From: Hawksworthiomyces lignivorus
Taxonomy: Eukaryota > Ascomycota > Sordariomycetes > Ophiostomatales > Ophiostomataceae
Length of the DNA stretch: 64,000 bases
Assembly (NCBI GenBank): GCA_002917075.1
Contig: NTMA01000008.1
Location: 620,001-684,000 of the forward strand
Direction: 5' to 3'
Positions 9,782 to 20,085 of the stretch are shown one piece after another. Every line of letters starts with the position of its first letter. The first letter of the stretch is position 1. Below the pieces are notes generated by a model, which saw only the letters and a list, made by a program, of their open reading frames with translations, had not been told where the DNA came from and searched no databases. The translations under genes were made by a program, and so were the position numbers.

Positions 9782-12624
9782 ATGGTCAACATGAAGAATG
9801 AGACTGAACCGTCGGATGACGAGCTCAACGCTCTCCTATCCCGTCTTGACCTAGATGAAAAGATTTCTCTCCTAGGAGGTAGAAATGTTTGGGAGACAGT
9901 GGAGATCACGCGACTCGGAATACCATCGCTAAAGGTAAGCCAAATTACTGTCTCTATGGTCCCATGTTTCTAAAAACTGATATGATTCTAAAGGTTAGTG
10001 ACGGTCCGAATGGTGCTCGCGGAAGTGAGTTTTTCGACGGTACCACAGCGGCTTGCTTTCCTGCTAGTGTTTCTCTCGCAGCAACTTTTAATCGTGGGCT
10101 ATGTCGTCGTATCGGTGTGGCGCTGGGCGAAGAGGCTCAAACCAAAGGTGCCTATGTCCTCCTGGGACCGACTGTATGCTGCCACCGTTCGCCGCTTGGT
10201 GGAAGAAATTTTGAGGCTTTCTCAGAAGATCCATATCTATCAGGAGCTATGGCTACAGAATATGTAATCGGTTTGCAGAGCCAGAGAGTTGGCGCCACAT
10301 TGAAGCATTTTGTTGCCAACGAACAAGACACAAGACGGTTCTCACTAAATGAGATAATTTCGGACCGAGCGCTCAGGTAAGCAACTGTTAAACAATTCTA
10401 TTCCAAATAACTTCAGCTAATTTTGTGACTGACCTTGATGCAGAGAGATATATTTGAAGCCCTTTGAAATAGTCGTCAAGAAGGCTAAGCCGTGGTGTAT
10501 CATGTCAAGTTACTCCAAGGTTAACGGTGCTCATATTGACGCTCAACCAAAGTTCCTCCGTGATATCCTTCGGGATGAGTGGGGATACCAAGGGCTTGTC
10601 ATGAGCGATTGGGGGGCTACGTCCAACTGTGTCCAGAGTATCAAATATGGGTGCGTATGATTATTGTAGGGTTGTGTCAAATTTATTATGTTATGGTCGT
10701 GACTATTAATTTGCCTATAAGTCTCGATTTGGAAGTCCCAGGGCCACCGCGGCACCGAACCGTACAGGCTGCTAGACAGGCTTTAGATTCAGGTCAACTC
10801 AGTGTTGAAGACGTCGACAAGCGCATTTTGTCCTTTCTCCAGCTTTTGCGCCGGGTGGGAAAATTTACGGACAGAATAACAACTCCTCCAGAGCAAGCGA
10901 TGAACCGTCCTGAACATCGCAAACTTATCCGAGAGTCTGCTGCTGAAGGAATCGTTCTCCTAAGAAATGAAAAAGGTCTTTTACCTATTGACAGGCGAAA
11001 ATGCCGTAAAATCGCCTTGATAGGCCCTTTGGCAAAATATGCTGCTGCTCACGGCGGCGGAAGCGCTTCGTTGAATTGCCACTACAAGATCAGTCCTTAT
11101 GATGCATTCAAAGCTGGGCTGAGTACGGAGGTTGAGATAACCTATTCCAAAGGTAAGCTGCCAGCTTTTTTTTTTTTCCTATTTTTTTCTTTTAATTATG
11201 GCTCATCTTAACATGGATTTTCACTAGGAGCAAACATCTTCCGCGTCTATCCGGATATGGAAGCTGGGGCAGTGAATCGGAATGGAAATTTCGGCTTTAT
11301 TGCAGAATTCTTCATGACTTCTGACCTCTCTGGCGCACCTGTTCATACTGAAGAATATCCCCGGGGGTCATTTACAACTCTAATGAATACTTCTGTTATT
11401 GGTGCCAAATCTGTCCGTTTCAGCACCACTTATTCCCCACCCTCATCTGGCAACCACTATCTCAGTTTCTCGGGTCTTGGCCCGTCAAAACTTTTTATCA
11501 ACGGCGAACTTGTGGGATCTCAGCCAAAGCAGACCGAAGACAGCATGGCATTTCTTTTGGGCGTGCAAGATGAGTACCACTTCCAGTATACATTTTCCGC
11601 AAACGCATCATACGTCATCATAATTGAATCAGTGCCTTCTCCAACGAGCAACTCAGAGTTGTACTTGCTGGACAACCAAATTGCCGCCCACATCGGACTT
11701 ATTCCTCAGTATGAGATGGAGATTGATTTGCTTACCGAAGCTGTTGACCTTGCCAAGTGCGCGGACTTTGCTATATGTTTTGTCGGCAATACAGCTCAGT
11801 GGGAGACAGAGGGTCAAGATATGCAAAAGATGGCCTTGCCGGCTGAAGGGTCTCAAGATAAGCTGATAGCTGCAGTGGCAGAAGCAAATCCGCATACAGT
11901 TGTAGTTCTAACGACTGGGGTGCCGGTTGAGATGCCATGGCTGAGTAAAATCTCTGCCGTAATCCAGGCATGGTATGGCGGTCAAGAGACTGGGAATGCG
12001 ATATTTGACGTTGTATTTGGGGAAGTCAATCCAGGGGGAAAGTTGCCTGTCTCATGGCCAAAGAAATACGAACACACGCCATGTTATGGACATTTTGGGT
12101 TAGACAGTTATGAGAGCCGAGAGGTGAGCTACGTCGAAGGGGTGAATGTTGGATATAGGCATTTCGACCGCCATTATGGATCCGAAAAGGAAGTGCTTTT
12201 TCCTTTTGGGTTTGGGCTCAGCTACACAACGTTTGAGATCGAACAGTCATCTCTGACGGGGAGTTTGACTGGAGATAATAAGGCTGGAGATACATTAAGT
12301 GTCTTCGTGAGGATAAAGAACACGGGCCCTGTATTCGGCGCAGAGGCCATTCAAGTATACCTTGCACCACCGTCTCATGGAGCTGGAACAGGGCGACCAC
12401 CCAAGGCGCTTGTGGCATTCGAAAAGGTCCACCTACATCCAGAAGAGTCTAAAGATGTTTGGCTAACATTTGGGCGAGACCAAGCGGCATACTGGGTTGA
12501 AGATTTGCAATCGTGGAGAGTGGACAGTGGGCTACATTTCGTTATGGTAGCTACAAGCTCGAACCCACAGGATGTGAAGGCTGTATTGAAATTGCTTGTT
12601 GACACAGCTTTTAGCTTTGTGTAG
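9782..12624 (+). CDS. GH3 beta-glucosidase with PA14 insert, predicted intracellular
   Basis: Exons 9782-9934, 9994-10376, 10444-10650, 10722-11152 and 11228-12624 give 856 aa; every junction restores a known GH3 motif. It should release glucose from beta-glucosides. Domain order: N-terminal TIM barrel (DGPNGARG, LKHFVANEQ), nucleophile Asp234 in VMSDWGAT, the (alpha/beta)6 sandwich interrupted by a PA14 domain at about 411-555 (GNFGFIAEFF, GPSKLFINGELVG), the acid/base glutamate in WETEGQD (Glu584 or Glu586), and a C-terminal fibronectin-III-like domain (FPFGFGLSYTTFE). The order and length match the PA14-containing fungal enzymes. There is no signal peptide, so hydrolysis is probably cytosolic after uptake by the adjacent divergent transporter. 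Cys-free N-terminus and the ATG at 9782 followed by MVNMKNE make the start credible; the ATG at 9791 is an alternative. Confidence 0.92.
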
Positions 12625-12980
12625 CGCGAAGCTACAAAGTTAATAAGTTATATGACAATCTGGAACAAAGAGTCATTATTCGCTAGCACACACAACATAG
12701 AATGGATTATGGTCTTGTAGATGTTTTATCACTGGCTATACTAGTAAGCAAGACTGAATACAATATACAGTATTGCGTTCCGGTTTCTTACAACTTTTTT
12801 AGAGAACTAGATAGCAACTATAATATTTCTAGTGACCCAATTCAAAGCTGGAAGTTCACAATCGCCTCCCCTGCCTTCACTCCCAACTCACCCTTCTTAG
12901 TTCTTTCTCCAGTACCTACTCCGTGAGCCAAAAAAAGCGTGCAGTCTGACAGGTGCCAGAAACTGGGGTACCTAACTAAT
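12625..12980. other. Intergenic between convergent genes
   Basis: AT-rich 3' flank of the beta-glucosidase and of the minus-strand membrane protein. No gene or structured element seen. Confidence 0.5.
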
Positions 12981-13789
12981 TTATTCTATTTCATTGGTTT
13001 CAAGCGCAGCCCTAGAACTGTATATGCAATAACTACGACAACCTCCTCTAAGACGACCATAAAGACATACCCAAACCGATCCTTGGACAACGCTGAATGT
13101 TGAATCATGCTTAAATACAGCCAGAGTCGAGTAAAGCATGCGCACGAATATCAGTGGCAAGGAGAGTGCAGTGAAATAGCAGACTCCTCTCTCATGCTTG
13201 GTAATTAATGCGCAGCCGTGCATTCTTCTGTAAGCGTAGATTGTCAGAATTGCAAAGACAAGCAAGCTGGCAGTGTACAAAATTGAAGGTATTTTCATTA
13301 TGGAGGTTGGGTGGTTTATGTTTTTCGAGGATACTCCGCCCACGATGCTAAGAATCATAGCGAGGATGAGTATGAGCTGCATGATTCTGAAGTGAACAGG
13401 ATGTAGGACGATTTGTTTTTCGCTCCGAATCAATCCGGACCTATACGAAAAAAAATCAATCTCTCTGATTCTCGACGGTTCTGTCAATAGATAAGGGCAA
13501 CTTACAGTCTTGACAAGAGGCCAATTGTGGCCAACAGGAGTGGCGAAAGACCTATAGAATCAAGCGTCGCGACGGCTTGGAAGAGACCCACCGAGGGGCT
13601 GCTCATGGTATACGTGATGATATTGCATACTGCGACAGTACAACGGATAAGGCAAAGAAGTAAGATGAAGATCCAGCCAGAAGATCGACTAAAACTGTGT
13701 CCCTTGCAGTTGACGAATGCCGCAAACAGCAACGGGATGTAGAGAACGAGCTCTGCGATGGAGACGTAGCTTTTGCTATTGAGGACCAT
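12981..13789 (-). CDS. Seven-helix fungal integral membrane protein, C-terminus frameshifted
   Basis: Exons 13789-13506 and 13440-12981 give 247 aa as read. The protein is almost entirely membrane helices (SIAELVLYIPLLFAAFV, GWIFILLLCLIRCTVAV, LLLATIGLLSRL, IMQLILILAMILSIVG, ILYTASLLVFAILTIYAY, YFTALSLPLIFVRMLY) and resembles the uncharacterised fungal seven-TM proteins filed, I believe, as DUF7702. After GSVW (about 13070) the reading frame turns into a Cys/Arg-rich non-membrane tail, while the adjacent frame encodes VVLEEVVVVIAYTVLGLRL and stops at 12986, exactly the last helix expected. So one base appears lost or two gained near 13066-13072. Either the gene is recently broken or the assembly has an indel here. 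Function unknown. Confidence 0.65.
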
Positions 13790-14424
13790 TGCGCCGTCTA
13801 TGCGTCTTGGGTCTATGAGAAGATTGAATGATGAATAGTCGTTGTTAAGATGCGATAGTTAAAGAAGTTTGCAGAATTTCGCCGGATGTCTAGACCCACT
13901 CGGCGTCGTGACGAGACAATATATACTCATAGAATTCGACTCTAGGAGGACTGCTAATCTTCCTGTCTCCCCTGGATTCGTGGCTGAGACTTGTTTCGAC
14001 ATAGAAATTATGCAACTTCGCACTCATGCGTAAGGCATACTCGTGGGAGAGATATTTGGTGAAGCTGCGGAGCGACTATTTTGTGTTGCCATTGTAATAC
14101 GTGGTGAAAACCATTGTTTTGTTATTCACAGGTGCTTTTCGAAGCCTGTCGCTCAGTGCAGATCTAACCTATTCAGGTAATTGATTCGAAAATAAGTACC
14201 AAAGTACCTAATTTGCAGTCGAGTCCAAAGAGTGCCCCGCTGGGGTGCGATTTGGCACCTTCACTTGCTCTCTTTTATGCCAGCACTTTTTCGCTTTGCG
14301 TGATAATCTAAGTAGACGCAATTGATGAAATTAGCAGCTGCTGAGCCTCTTCTATTCTTTCGAGCTAATTTTGCACGAAGGCGGCATTGTGGTTCTACGC
14401 AAAAGTAGAGAGGTTTATTTTAGA
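13790..14424. other. Intergenic, no gene recognised
   Basis: Promoter side of the seven-helix protein and of the decayed regulator at 14425. No open frame with family resemblance, no repeat seen. Confidence 0.5.
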
Positions 14425-15970
14425 ATGCGGTCTCTCGATTGCCACGCTTGCCGCCCGAGGCGTGCCAAGGTGAGTGATTATGAGCCTTTCCTGGGCGTCC
14501 ATAGCCTGACTTCTCTGACATGGTGGGACTTGATGCTATAGTGCGATCGACGGCGACCGGGTTGCCTTCAGTACGCCCGAAAATTAATATCTTGCCCGGG
14601 ATACAGAGACTCTTCCGAATTGGATATTCACGACGAGATAGAGAAAACTGCTTGGAGAATGCGAAGGAAATGACAAGCCTCTGGTTAGCCCTTAGAGATC
14701 CCTCTTGCTCGTCCATCACAACCGCTGGGGCTAGAGCAGCCTGGGTCGTTGATACAAGATGCAAATCCAAGTGTTGCTTCCAACCGGGTACAAAAGTCTT
14801 CGGCCCATAGCACCGAAACGAAGGTTGATGTTCTCGCTCCTGCTATGCTAGTGAGAATGGCGCCGCCAATTGAAGACATGGCAGCAGCAGTCTTTCGCGC
14901 TCGATTTTTGCCAGCGTCTAAATATTCCAGCCTCCGGGCAGACTAGAGCGACAGCCTCTTCCACACTAACCCTGTCCCGGCTGCTCTACGAGCTGCTGCA
15001 TTGGCTTATGTCTCTGTTGAGTACCCTAATTTGTCTGTCAACCGAGGGTCGGTCGAGTATTACAGCCTCGCTCTGGTACAAACAAATACCGCACTTGCCA
15101 ACCGGCGCCTTGCCACTCTCGGTTCCACGCTACTCGCTGTCCTCTTGGGCCTCTTTGAATCTTTTGTCTTTCGCGACCACTACGCCAGCACCTCGTGGAT
15201 AGTTCACACACGAGGGGCACTTGCACTTCTCTGTATTCGAGGTGCCCGCCAATGCACCACCACCTATGGCAAAGCTCTCTTCACACTTACTGCTGATAAC
15301 GTCCGGGCGAGCTGCATGCTGAGAGGAAAGCCTGTTCCCCATGAGTTGGTGGAACTGGAGTCTCAAATTGCACAGTCGGTTGTCTATTCAGGACCGGAAG
15401 TGCGACTGAGCCAATTCATGGATCAGCTTATAGCACTGCGGGTTGGATTGAACAGCACTGATACCACTGCGGAAGCCTCTGCTTCCCTCATACGCCAATT
15501 CAGAGCTTTCAACGTGCAAACAGCGGCTAAAGAGCCAGCATTTTAAGCTTTAAGTTTGGCGCAACCACATCACAACGTCAGGCACTTCAGAAATAGCAGT
15601 TGCAAGATCTTAGTTAGCGGCAAGAATGGTATGACTGTTTCTGAATAACGGCTTAAGGGGGCAGACGTGGTCAACTTTCTCAGAAGATGAAAGAGGAGAT
15701 GTTAACTTTATTAACGAGGCGCTGCTTGAAAGTTCTGGATCTACGGAAATTGTTAAAACGATCACCGTGGAGTTGTTGAACACCATGCCTTGTCTTCTTG
15801 ATCTAGCGAGCAGGGGGTCTGGTATTTTGGCACGCTATCTGCTGTGGCCATTAACGTACCTTGCGAGGTCAGAATTTTGTCCTCCTTCCAGGAGAACATA
15901 TGCTACGGCGCAGCTGAGCAGGCTCCAAGAGACTTGGAATTTACCACAAACGCAGAAGCAGTATTCTTGA
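14425..15970 (+). pseudogene. Decayed Zn2Cys6 transcription factor
   Basis: The start still looks like a functional gene: ATG at 14425, CHACRPRRAK, a GTGAGT donor at 14470, and an acceptor before TGC at 14542 that continues CDRRRPGCLQ. The fifth zinc ligand is then Tyr (TAC) where Cys is required, and the frame ends in a stop after WRMRRK near 14670. Downstream, in other frames, lie recognisable pieces of the regulatory domain: RRLATLGSTLLAVLLGLFES, WIVHTRGALALLCIRG and GKPVPHELVE (15001-15546), and a C-terminal ARYLLWPLTYLARSE piece (about 15800-15970). Several stops and frame changes separate them. This is a relic of a fungal-specific regulator of roughly 450-500 aa. It is unlikely to make a DNA-binding protein; the 15001-15546 piece alone is still open for 181 codons. 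Confidence 0.72.
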
Positions 15971-16394
15971 ACGAGTGGTTAATATTTCCTTGAATCTCTA
16001 GTAGGAAGACTCTATCTTTTCTAATAATTAGTGGACAGGTTCCTGATTTGCTACTTATCTTAATAGGCTATCTGCCCTCCTGATTCTTACGCAGATGGTT
16101 CCGAACTTATCTAAAGCTATTCTTTTTACAGCAGAAACCTCTCTGCTAGAGATGTGGACATATTCTATGCTTTTAGAAAGTGCAACCACAACCGCCAGTT
16201 CTAGATAGACAACCCAGTCTCTCATACAGCAATTCTTCAAAAGATAAGAAAGGCACTAATTATACTTGAAAACAATATTGAACGCTGCTCTTAACCGCCT
16301 AATAAATGGGTTCCGTCCCCGCTTCGGCTTTTGTAAAGACTAGCCCGCTTTGTCTCGTCCACCTTCCAATTCCCCACAGCTCTCTACCGAACAA
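15971..16394. other. Intergenic, no gene recognised
   Basis: AT-rich spacer ending in the promoter of the methyltransferase. An in-frame ATG at 16306 would lengthen that gene, see its entry. Confidence 0.45.
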
Positions 16395-17217
16395 AATGTC
16401 CGACGGAAACGAACGATTCAATGCTGAGGCAGCGACTCGGGACGACAACCCGTACGTGCACCGGTCGTCGGAGGCGGCGCTGCGAGCGATTCTGCACTTC
16501 CGGCCAGACCTCGAGGCGGCGCAGGCGCGCGGCGGCGGCGACAGCACCACGGCAGCGCCTGAAGACGGCCTGGATGTGCTAGAGATCGGCTGCGGCACGG
16601 GTGTGCTGACGTTGCGGTTAGCGCCGTACGTGCGTAGCATCGTGGCCGTGGATGCCGCGCACGGCATGATTGACATACTGCGTCAGAAGTTGGAGAAGGC
16701 ACCACCAGCCGTACAGGCAGCGGTGATGCCGCTGTGTGCGGTGCTGACGGATCCAGAGGATGCGGCACTGCCACCCGCGGTGGACGTCGCAGGCGCGGCA
16801 ACTTCCTCTGCGTCCGCTTCTGGCACGCCGTCACCTCGCCGCAAATTCGATCTTGTCGTCAGTCACCTGGTACTGCACCACATTCCCGATCTGCAGGAAC
16901 TACTGCGCACGCTATACGGCTGCCTCAAGCCGGGCGGCCAGGTGGCGCTGACCGACTTTGAAGACTTTGGCCCTGCGGCGCGCCGCTTTCACCCGGAGAG
17001 CAAGATGGGTGGCGTCGAGCGCCACGGCGTCAATGCAGCGTGGTTTGCGGGGCTGATGCGCGACGCCGGCTTCGCGGACGTACTTGTGCAGCCCGAGTGG
17101 TCGCTGGAGAAGGAGGTCGAGAGATTCCCTGGAGAGTGGAACAGCGGCAAGCCGAAAGGCGTTCCGCTGGAGACCTTTGCGTTCCCATTCCTCTTGTGCC
17201 GAGGAACAAAACCCTAG
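16395..17217 (+). CDS. Class I SAM-dependent methyltransferase
   Basis: Intronless, 273 aa from the ATG at 16395 (context ACAAAATGTCC, protein start MSDGNERFNAEAA as in related fungal proteins). An upstream in-frame ATG at 16306 would add 30 residues of no family resemblance and has a weaker context. The SAM-binding fold is clear: motif I VLEIGCGTGVLTLRLAP at about 57-73, the acidic strand end IVAVDAA, FDLVVSHLVLHHI (motif post-II/III region) and LKPGGQVALTDFED. It belongs with the ubiquinone/UbiE- and Methyltransf_11/25-like enzymes. Acceptor substrate is unknown. GC content is much higher than that of the flanks, typical of conserved genes in this genome. A 40-residue Ala/Ser-rich insertion sits between the SAM motif and the post-motif strand. 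Confidence 0.87.
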
Positions 17218-17362
17218 CACTCAGCACTTTGGGTAGGGGGCAGACTACACTACACAACGTCGCCATGAAGATGAATAGTGGAGAGCAAGACACGTCTATC
17301 TATAAACTAGGTAGTTCAATTTTCTATTATACAAATTATAAATGCCACAAACTGCTACAAAT

Positions 17363-19114
17363 TTAGCTGTTTGTATCATGTAGACTAGCGAGTATTAAAT
17401 CCATTGGCGTCGTGTTGGCCGCCGTCGAGGTAGTCGCACTCTCGTTCACAAAAGCGTCTCGCCAATCTTGCACCCAGTGAGCAGCCGAGGCAAACCGGAA
17501 CCGGTACCATAAAATTGACACCGTGATGGTGATGAGAACACAAGCAAATAGGCCGGCTCCCTCCTCTCCCAAATACCGAGACAACCCAAGTTTGTCCTTG
17601 ACATCCCTGCCCATCTGAAACGCAAGCCTCACCAAGAGGAACAGGACGAAACAAGCCGAGAAGAAGAGGAGAAACACGGCAATCTCCACCGACAACAGCT
17701 CGCAAAGCCAGATGGAAAAGTCGGATGCGATTATACCTCCTATGAGCTGCGACCCGCTATAAAAGCACACCACCCCTCCAAGGCTGCCTATGATATAAGA
17801 GCCTATAGTCACTGCCGGCGATGCAAATGGCTCGATCGATGCAGGAAGGAACCTATTCACAATCCTGCCCGCTCCGACAACGACCCAGAAAGCACTAAAG
17901 GCGGAGCCCACAGCCCCAAACAGCGTGAAACAGAGCAAAACAAAAATGAAAGGAAGGCCGATGTAGAAGAGCGGCAATTGCCATCCTGCGGAAGAGAAAA
18001 TATGTCTGTTGATAAAAGGCTGAACGAGGTCGAGAAACGCCCAGTAGAGAAACACTGCATGGAGGACGCAACCCAGCACAAGCAGGGCTGTATCCATCCA
18101 AGTAAGGCCCTTCTTTACAACCAGAAACCGTGGCGACGTGGCAGGATCCGCGTATCGGCTGTTTCCCTTAGCAGCTTCGAGGTCGGGCGATACGTCACCA
18201 CTCGGAGAGCCTATGGTCTCTGTCTTAGCAATGGAAGCGCCACTAATACCATCTTGAAGACGTGTCATCCCATTAGAAGATCTCGCCGATATTTCTACAT
18301 CGACGAGGGTAACGACATCGTCGTCGTCTGATATTCGTTGTTGGCTGACATCCTCGAATCCATCAAGCGGATGCTTGACAGAGGCAGATGCCGTCGGCTT
18401 CATCGGACTAACAACACCACTGAAGTCTGTGTCATATGGGCTGTCTGTCTCGCGGCCCGCCTTGCTTGATGTGCTCTTTGAATTATCGGCCCCCTCAGTA
18501 TCATCACCGACCTCACCCTGAGACGTTTTAAGATGACTTCTGTCCGACTCCGCTGTGCCTTCGGTGCTGTCCGCTTGTAACATATCGCCTTCGTCGTCCT
18601 CTTCCTCCATAATTGCACCAAGCTCGACAGCAGTGGGGGTGTCTCGCGGTTTGGCAAGTTCTCGCATGGTGCAGGACGACGCAACTTCCATCACGACGTA
18701 CGAAACAAAATACATCCATGCCCATGTCACCGTCCATCTCATGTCTCCCCAGGCCCTAGCAGCATACACCGGCAGTACCAGGCTGAGAGCGAACCCAAGG
18801 CGGCGAAATGCCTTGGTGACACCCGATGTTCTCCGCGCACCGTGGTTTGCCTCCGCTTCGTCAAATCGGTCCCTTCCGATCAGCAGCAATGCCTGGGATG
18901 GGGAAGCATGGAGCAAAATGCAATATGCCAGAAATTGTGCAGCAAAGCTCAGAGTATCGACGGCACAGACAAAGGGCGAAGCTCGGAGCCAGACGCTGTG
19001 AAATACAGAGATACCCAGCACCCGACCGACAGGCTGGGCCATGGTATTCAGAGCCAGAAGCGGCAGCACGGAGAAGGCTTGTAGCCCACTGGTGGGGGAA
19101 GCCGAGAACTCCAT
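17363..19114 (-). CDS. Uncharacterised multi-pass membrane protein
   Basis: Intronless 583-aa frame with ATG at 19114. I do not recognise a named family. About four hydrophobic segments precede residue 165 (for example DTLSFAAQFLAYCILLHA and TVTWAWMYFVSYVVMEVA). Then comes an acidic, Ser/Thr-rich presumably cytosolic loop of about 165 residues (EEEDDEGDM onwards), then five or six further segments (TALLVLGCVLHAVFLYWAF, LPLFYIGLPFIFVLLCF, AVFLLFFSACFVLFLLVRLA, LFACVLITITVSILWYR). The long single frame, even codon use and clean hydrophobic periodicity support a real gene. Topology suggests a fungal-specific transporter-like or sensor-like protein, but no catalytic or transport motif is visible. 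Tail-to-tail with the methyltransferase, 145 bp apart. Confidence 0.72.
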   Translation of the reverse strand: MEFSASPTSGLQAFSVLPLLALNTMAQPVGRVLGISVFHSVWLRASPFVCAVDTLSFAAQFLAYCILLHASPSQALLLIGRDRFDEAEANHGARRTSGVTKAFRRLGFALSLVLPVYAARAWGDMRWTVTWAWMYFVSYVVMEVASSCTMRELAKPRDTPTAVELGAIMEEEDDEGDMLQADSTEGTAESDRSHLKTSQGEVGDDTEGADNSKSTSSKAGRETDSPYDTDFSGVVSPMKPTASASVKHPLDGFEDVSQQRISDDDDVVTLVDVEISARSSNGMTRLQDGISGASIAKTETIGSPSGDVSPDLEAAKGNSRYADPATSPRFLVVKKGLTWMDTALLVLGCVLHAVFLYWAFLDLVQPFINRHIFSSAGWQLPLFYIGLPFIFVLLCFTLFGAVGSAFSAFWVVVGAGRIVNRFLPASIEPFASPAVTIGSYIIGSLGGVVCFYSGSQLIGGIIASDFSIWLCELLSVEIAVFLLFFSACFVLFLLVRLAFQMGRDVKDKLGLSRYLGEEGAGLFACVLITITVSILWYRFRFASAAHWVQDWRDAFVNESATTSTAANTTPMDLILASLHDTNS

Positions 19115-20085
19115 AGCTGCAAAATCGTAGTATTATTCGTCGCAGAAGAAAGTGATTTCAAAAAAGATTGGTGGTCTGAGAGAATTGCGTATCGTCTTGT
19201 ATTCAATGAAGCCGTTGATAAAGAAATCGAAATCGCGCAGAATAGGATCCCTCCTTGCAGTATGGGGCGCCGGGGCAGCAAGGCACAAATGTGTATACCC
19301 CGTGAAGCATGGCTGAGCTTACCTACTCCACTATTTTCCCACGCGAGAAGCCTTGCCAGGCGACAAAATAATAGGCAGTGTGGCAGTGCTGCAAGAGCCC
19401 TCCCAAATAAGGCACACTCAATGATGTATGACGTAAAAATGCACGGTCGCATCCAAGTACCCCGAAAGAAAGCCGTAATAAGCTAATATCCTTCTTCCAC
19501 TTATATGCTTAGAAATGTATCTGTGGACGGTAAAGTAAGCGTAGTGCATTAAGAATGCTGTCTGGAGGGGACTCTGTGTGCATTTTCGCGGAAAGGAAAG
19601 GCTCTCCCAGCAAGAGGCTGGCGCTCGCCAGCCAACTTTCGGGTAGAATTCTAAGGCTAGACATTGCTGCACGAGCGCTTACAAGTGTAATGAATCTACT
19701 GAACTAGTATAGCAAAATAGCAATAGATTGAGTTGAGATTTGAAGTCAGCCATGTGCGCTGGATAGCGCTAAATTGTAGCGCCTCACCACGCTGCGGCAA
19801 AAGTTGTAGAAGTGTGGAGCACTGCGTTAAGCAACTGTACGATACCAGTAACAAAGGGATCGATCCCCATGGGCACATGTCACAGTACCTCATAACTCAA
19901 TAACGGGCCAGAATAGATTGTACAAGTATCAATAAACGTGACAAATTTTTATATTATAGTATTAATCCCCAGGCCAGAAGAACCCTCACATAACCTCTTC
20001 CCTCTCCCCTAGAAAAATTAATTAAACAACGGTATATCTGCTATATGACTTTAGCTCTAATTTGGCCGAGGAATAGAGTACCTAG
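19115..20085. other. Intergenic with one copy of a degenerate dispersed repeat
   Basis: Promoter side of the membrane protein, followed by repeat copy A (19580-19689), then AT-rich sequence up to the stop of the next minus-strand gene. No gene recognised. Confidence 0.5.
19580..19689. repeat. Degenerate dispersed repeat, copy A
   Basis: Similar by eye to 21594-21720: shared blocks include TGCAT(A)TTT, CCAGCAA, a CCAGCCAA block followed by a TTCTAA block, and a closing TTACAAGTGTA. Copy A also contains a perfect 8-bp hairpin, GGCTGGCG / CGCCAGCC, at about 19616-19633. Might be a MITE or an old transposon scrap; no coding capacity. Confidence 0.4.

Noticed and set aside
13045..13068. A 23-nt GTATGT...TTAG mini-intron that could repair the seven-TM frame
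   Set aside because: Far below workable intron size, and removing it leads directly to a stop codon.
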